Part shown: positions 4,091-7,063 of the stretch, piece after piece
Numbering within the stretch: the stretch's first letter is position 1
Layout of the letters: the number at the start of each line of letters is the position of its first letter
Assembly (NCBI GenBank): GCA_037384225.1
Contig: JARROD010000203.1
Span: 1-7,063 of the forward strand
Reading direction: 5' to 3'
Length of the DNA stretch: 7,063 bases
Origin: JARROD01 sp037384225
GTDB taxonomy: Bacteria; Pseudomonadota; Gammaproteobacteria; Pseudomonadales; Cellvibrionaceae
Notes under the pieces: generated by a model
Told to the model about the DNA's origin: nothing
Seen by the model: only the letters and a program-made list of their open reading frames with translations
Database searches by the model: none
Translations under genes and position numbers: made by a program

Positions 4091-6637
4091 GACATAACAG
4101 CCGCCGAAAGTATTGCGCGCATTGTGGGCGTGCAAGTTACCCGATTCAATGATGAAGCCAACTCCGTACTTATTCGTGGCCTGCCCGATGTGACCACAAC
4201 CTATAACGGCCGTGAATTTTTCGTGGCGGAACAGCGCCGCGCGGCATTGCAGGATTTCCCCTCTCAGGCGCTGGCGGGCATTGAGGTCTACAAGTCCGGA
4301 ACCGCGGATCTGATCGAGCCCGGTCTCGCCGGGCTCGTTAACGTGCGCACACGGCGCCCCTTCGACTTTGATGGTCAAAAAATCGCGGGTGGTGTTCACT
4401 ATGGCTACAACGATCAAAGTGAAAAATCCTCCCCAAACGGCAATGTTCTTTATTCCAACCGTTGGAAAACCAGTATTGGTGAGGTGGGCTTTCTCGCCAA
4501 CGCGACTTATGCCCAGTCAGAGTTTGATACCGGGTTACGTTGGAACGCGACCTGGTTTCCAACGGCAGAATCCCGCTGGAGTATTGAGGAACCCTTTAGC
4601 GAAGGCGGCTTTGTTCTTCCGGCCAGAGTTGGTCTCTACAGTGAGTCCGGCGATCGTTGGCGTCCATCGGCTAACATAGCGTTGCAGTGGCGGCCCAATG
4701 ACGAGCTTGAGGTTTACTTTGATGGCATTTATCAAGGCTATCGTTTTACCGGGGTGCAGGACAACTTCTGGTTTCACATGACCGACCGTGACTCGTTGAA
4801 CTTCCCTGATGGAGGGGGGTACCCTATTCTTTCGAATATCACTATGGTTCCGGGAACCAATAACACTCAGGCGGCAAGCCTCACGAAAAGCGGCGGCATG
4901 CCAGCGGAGGCTTATCGTTCGACTCACAAAGCCAATACTGACACTTATCAGTATGCGCTCGGCCTCAAGTGGGACAATGGTCTCCTGCAAATCGCCACGG
5001 ACTTGGCCTATACCGATAGCGAGTTCAACGATTATGCCTGGAGCTTTGATACAGGGCTCGCTTTTTCTCCCACCGTTAATGTGAACTTTATAGGCTCGGA
5101 CAGCGGTGCTATCTTTGACTCGCCCGATTGGGATCCCACGGATATAAGCACCTACCAGGCCCGGGGCTATTTTGAATCTATCCACGAAGTCGGCGGAAAG
5201 GGGCTGCAGTGGCGCACCGATTTTACCTATGATACAGGCTGGGGGGATTGGCTGCACACTTTGCAATTCGGTTTCCGCTACAGCGACCGTGAAGCAACCC
5301 AGAGAAGTGGGAATCGATATGCATGGTTCTGGGATCTGGGAATCCCAATATCGGATCTCCCATACCTCGATATGGAGCTTACCCAAAATTCACTTCGCGT
5401 AAGCGGTCAAGGCTTCACCCAATATCTGGCGCCAACGCTGGACAGCATTCAAAGTAACCAGGCGGCACTGGCTAGATTCGCCTATGAAAATTTGCTGGAA
5501 CGAAATAAACCTGACGAGGCTGCGAGGTGGGCAGCCACGAACCTCGCCATTGATCCCGCCAATCAATGGTTTGCCGAAGAACAGACTTACGCTATCTATT
5601 TGCAAACCAAATCCCACTTTGAATTGGGCTCTGTGGGCGTTGACGCATTTGCCGGCGTCCGGGTCGTGCAGACGGACTCCAAAAACCAAGGCACATCAAT
5701 AGTTCGGTTTGAAGGTGAAGAAACTCGCGAGGCCCGTACAAGAGATAACAGCTATATCGATGTGTTACCTAATATCAGCGTAAGGGCGATGTTGACAGAA
5801 GAATTGCAATTCCGGGCGGGTTTTACCAAGACGCGGACCAAGCCTGGTTTTGGTGATTTGAACCCGGCGCTGAACATTACCCAGATAGATCGCGGCAATG
5901 TAAATCCAGATGATGGTTCGTTACGGGAAGACGCCAGTGGTTCAGGTGGCAATCCAGACCTCAAACCGCTGACCTCTGATAACTATGATATCAGCCTGGA
6001 GTACTATTTCTCTGAGACAGGCTTTGTGAGTGGAGCCGTTTTTTACCGTGACCTCGAGGGCTTTCTTAGCAGGTTCACCCGATTTGTTGAAGATCCGGAC
6101 TACGGCACTGTCAGACTGAATAAACCTGAGAATGCCGGGGAAGGTGAACTCAAGGGCTGGGAACTAAATGCCTTGACATTCATGGATTATGAATTCGTAC
6201 CTGAATACTTAAGGCAATTCGGCATATCTGCAAATGTGACCAAACTGGAAGGCAAAAACCGGTATCCCAACAGTGACGGCGACTTCGATAATTTTAGGGA
6301 TATAACCGGCATTTCCAGATACACTTACAACGCGGCTGTTTTCTATGAAAATGCACGCTTTTCTGCACGACTGTCTTACAACAATCGTGAGACCTGGGTG
6401 AACAATTATTCTGATACGATTGATGGTAGTTTCGCGGGTAGCAAAACCCGTACTCGGGATCGTCTCGATTTCTCCGCAAGCTTTGATGTAAACGACAATA
6501 TGGCGGTTTATGCGGACGTGGCTAATATCCTGGCGAAACCTTTCCGTAATTTCACTGTGATTGACGGGCTTCAATATACTCAGGACGTCCGCGACGAAGG
6601 CCGTTATTTCGGTTTGGGTTTACGTTTAAGTTACTAA
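3809..6637 (+). CDS. TonB-dependent outer-membrane receptor, full length
   Basis: The product is a 942-residue outer-membrane receptor that imports a ligand with energy from TonB-ExbB-ExbD. A Sec signal peptide (MRKCAPLLLVVALAPAHA, cut before Gln19) is followed by an acidic Gln/Glu-rich linker (19-55), a TonB-box-like EEVKVLG (57-63), and the plug (about 70-185). Plug signatures are VVDAIVAEDIGKLPD (81-95), SVLIRGLP (119-126) and FPSQALAGIEVYKSG (150-164), continuing through PGLAGLVNVRTRRPF. A 22-strand-type beta barrel fills the rest, with alternating aromatic strands and a last strand RYFGLGLRLSY ending in an aromatic residue. These are marks of the TonB receptor class often called Caulobacter/Xanthomonas type (TIGR01782-like), commonly tied to sugar or oligosaccharide uptake. 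No carbohydrate-active enzyme or SusD-like partner is in the window, so the ligand is unknown. The start is fixed by GAGGAG and the signal peptide. It appears monocistronic. Confidence 0.95.
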   Translation: MRKCAPLLLVVALAPAHAQTQQVVSQDQASNSDQEQKEVKAADDNVVEAEEGELLLEEVKVLGLRQSIKKAQEIKMDSDSVVDAIVAEDIGKLPDITAAESIARIVGVQVTRFNDEANSVLIRGLPDVTTTYNGREFFVAEQRRAALQDFPSQALAGIEVYKSGTADLIEPGLAGLVNVRTRRPFDFDGQKIAGGVHYGYNDQSEKSSPNGNVLYSNRWKTSIGEVGFLANATYAQSEFDTGLRWNATWFPTAESRWSIEEPFSEGGFVLPARVGLYSESGDRWRPSANIALQWRPNDELEVYFDGIYQGYRFTGVQDNFWFHMTDRDSLNFPDGGGYPILSNITMVPGTNNTQAASLTKSGGMPAEAYRSTHKANTDTYQYALGLKWDNGLLQIATDLAYTDSEFNDYAWSFDTGLAFSPTVNVNFIGSDSGAIFDSPDWDPTDISTYQARGYFESIHEVGGKGLQWRTDFTYDTGWGDWLHTLQFGFRYSDREATQRSGNRYAWFWDLGIPISDLPYLDMELTQNSLRVSGQGFTQYLAPTLDSIQSNQAALARFAYENLLERNKPDEAARWAATNLAIDPANQWFAEEQTYAIYLQTKSHFELGSVGVDAFAGVRVVQTDSKNQGTSIVRFEGEETREARTRDNSYIDVLPNISVRAMLTEELQFRAGFTKTRTKPGFGDLNPALNITQIDRGNVNPDDGSLREDASGSGGNPDLKPLTSDNYDISLEYYFSETGFVSGAVFYRDLEGFLSRFTRFVEDPDYGTVRLNKPENAGEGELKGWELNALTFMDYEFVPEYLRQFGISANVTKLEGKNRYPNSDGDFDNFRDITGISRYTYNAAVFYENARFSARLSYNNRETWVNNYSDTIDGSFAGSKTRTRDRLDFSASFDVNDNMAVYADVANILAKPFRNFTVIDGLQYTQDVRDEGRYFGLGLRLSY

Positions 6638-6674
6638 GCCCTTCTAAAGGCAGGCCGGGAGGCCGCCGGCTCTA

Positions 6675-6704
6675 CGAACACCCCGCGGGTAGCGGGGTGT
6701 TTCG
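6675..6704 (+). terminator. Strong hairpin terminator after the TonB receptor
   Basis: AACACCCCGC (6677-6686) pairs perfectly with GCGGGGTGTT (6692-6701), leaving a 5-base loop (GGGTA), followed by a short T-containing tail. It starts about 40 bases after the receptor stop codon. A second GC-rich dyad, GCCGG/CCGGC (6654-6670), lies between. The T-tract is short, so it may act as an mRNA 3' end stabiliser as well. The symmetric stem could also work from the right. Confidence 0.75.
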
Positions 6705-6719
6705 TTCCCGCCAGATCCG

Positions 6720-6782
6720 ACAATGGAGGACGTTGTCGTATTCTTGTTGAATGTAGCGAGGCAGGCTTTTTCCTTGGGCTTC
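6720..6782 (-). pseudogene. Scrap of a zinc-binding (IS91-like) transposase N-terminus
   Basis: The minus frame reads EAQGKSLPRYIQQEYDNVLH followed by Cys (6782-6720). This resembles the start of IS91-type and related transposases, where a 'GxxLPRYVxxEFxxYLxCGxLxxGFxRVxC' block leads into a zinc-binding domain. LPRYIQ, the acidic-aromatic EY and the first Cys are in place. Downstream the similarity stops: the next residues are RIWRERN instead of the Gly-Phe and Cys-x-x-Cys part, and the frame runs into the receptor terminator and a stop at 6674-6672. Only about 20 residues support this. Confidence 0.4.
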
Positions 6783-7047
6783 GAGCGAGGCCGTAATCAC
6801 GCCCAATACCAAAGCCATCATTGCCGTCCATCTGCATGGCCTGCCGATCGAGTTTGAGCCTCTTCTCGAGGTGGCACACAGGTATGGATTAAAGGTCGTG
6901 GAAGATGCCTGCCAGGCACATGGCGCCCGCTATCAGGGAAGAAAAGTAGGAACGTTGGGGGTTGTGGCCGGCTTTAGCCTGGGCGATTGCGTTCTCTTTG
7001 CGATTATGGAATGGCCCTTGTGTGGTACCTTGCGTCTTTGTGGATGA
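6781..7047 (+). pseudogene. Internal fragment of a DegT/DnrJ/EryC1/StrS aminotransferase
   Basis: The plus frame reads EAVITPNTKAIIAVHLHGLP, then (about 6850-6970) LLEVAHRYGLKVVEDACQAH, GARYQGRKVGTLG and GFSL. This is the central block of the sugar-aminotransferase family, which makes amino sugars for surface polysaccharides and antibiotics using PLP. VVEDACQAHGA is the family's PLP-binding 'xEDAAQAHGA' element, holding the Asp that contacts the pyridine nitrogen. The roughly 110 N-terminal residues are missing, since the frame is closed at 6752 and upstream is unrelated. After GFSL the sequence diverges, so the PLP lysine (normally in 'FSFYPGKNLGA') is absent, and a TGA follows at 7045-7047. 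It cannot be active. It begins where the transposase-like scrap ends. Confidence 0.75.
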
Positions 7048-7063
7048 CATCGGGTGCACCATC

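Noticed and set aside
4535..5386. A long minus-strand open frame (283 codons) inside the TonB receptor
   Set aside because: It lies wholly antisense to a well-supported receptor, has no ribosome site or family motif, and is typical shadow coding.
1877..7063. Inverted 11-base match ATGGTGCACCC (about 1874-1884) against the window end
   Set aside because: A match this short is expected by chance in 7 kb and contains the self-complementary GTGCAC.
1..7063. CRISPR arrays, tRNA or rRNA genes
   Set aside because: No regularly spaced repeats and no tRNA- or rRNA-like sequence were recognised on either strand.

Overview
The window looks like chromosomal DNA of a Gram-negative bacterium, most likely a gammaproteobacterium. 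It encodes a long TonB-dependent outer-membrane receptor (TBDR) of the class with an 'IVAEDIGKLPD' plug start and an 'FPSQALAGIEVYKS' plug motif. That class is expanded in marine and soil polysaccharide or nutrient scavengers such as Cellvibrio- or Saccharophagus-like genera, Caulobacter and Xanthomonas. The genus is inference; no rRNA or tRNA is present to fix it.

Layout. The left edge (1-288, minus) is the 5' end of one TBDR gene that runs out of the window. At 526-1644 (plus) is an RDD-family membrane protein with its two RDD halves separated by a hydrophilic insert, followed by a plausible intrinsic terminator. At 2015-2640 (minus) is a complete vapBC-type toxin-antitoxin operon: ribbon-helix-helix antitoxin, then PIN-domain toxin with a 1-base overlap, and a promoter containing a 9-bp direct repeat. 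The main gene, 3809-6637 (plus), is a second, full-length TBDR paralogue, closed by a strong hairpin at 6675-6704.

The two TBDR genes diverge and share their promoter and leader, signal peptide and following linker as a long inverted repeat (1-380 against 3717-4090). The match is far tighter in the leader and first 40 codons (about 11 mismatches in 212 aligned bases by eye) than a few dozen codons downstream (about 21 in 129). This suggests gene conversion or recombination confined to the 5' ends.

The stretches without intact genes are not empty. They hold short pieces of unrelated gene families, many from mobile or toxin-antitoxin genes: the C-terminal end of a second PIN toxin (1669-1904), a possible YD/Rhs scrap (1923-2021), a P4-type integrase arm-domain scrap (2807-2893), a DEAD/DEAH helicase C-terminal scrap (3156-3269), a HigA-type antitoxin C-terminus (3266-3370), a zinc-binding transposase scrap (6720-6782) and an internal piece of a DegT/DnrJ/EryC1 aminotransferase (6781-7047). 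I infer that the space around these TBDRs is a recurrent landing and decay site for mobile DNA. In this stretch only vapBC and the RDD gene look intact. I do not see a coherent new multi-gene system; the unusual signals are the inverted TBDR 5' duplication and the debris mosaic. All family assignments are from motif recognition, not from a search.
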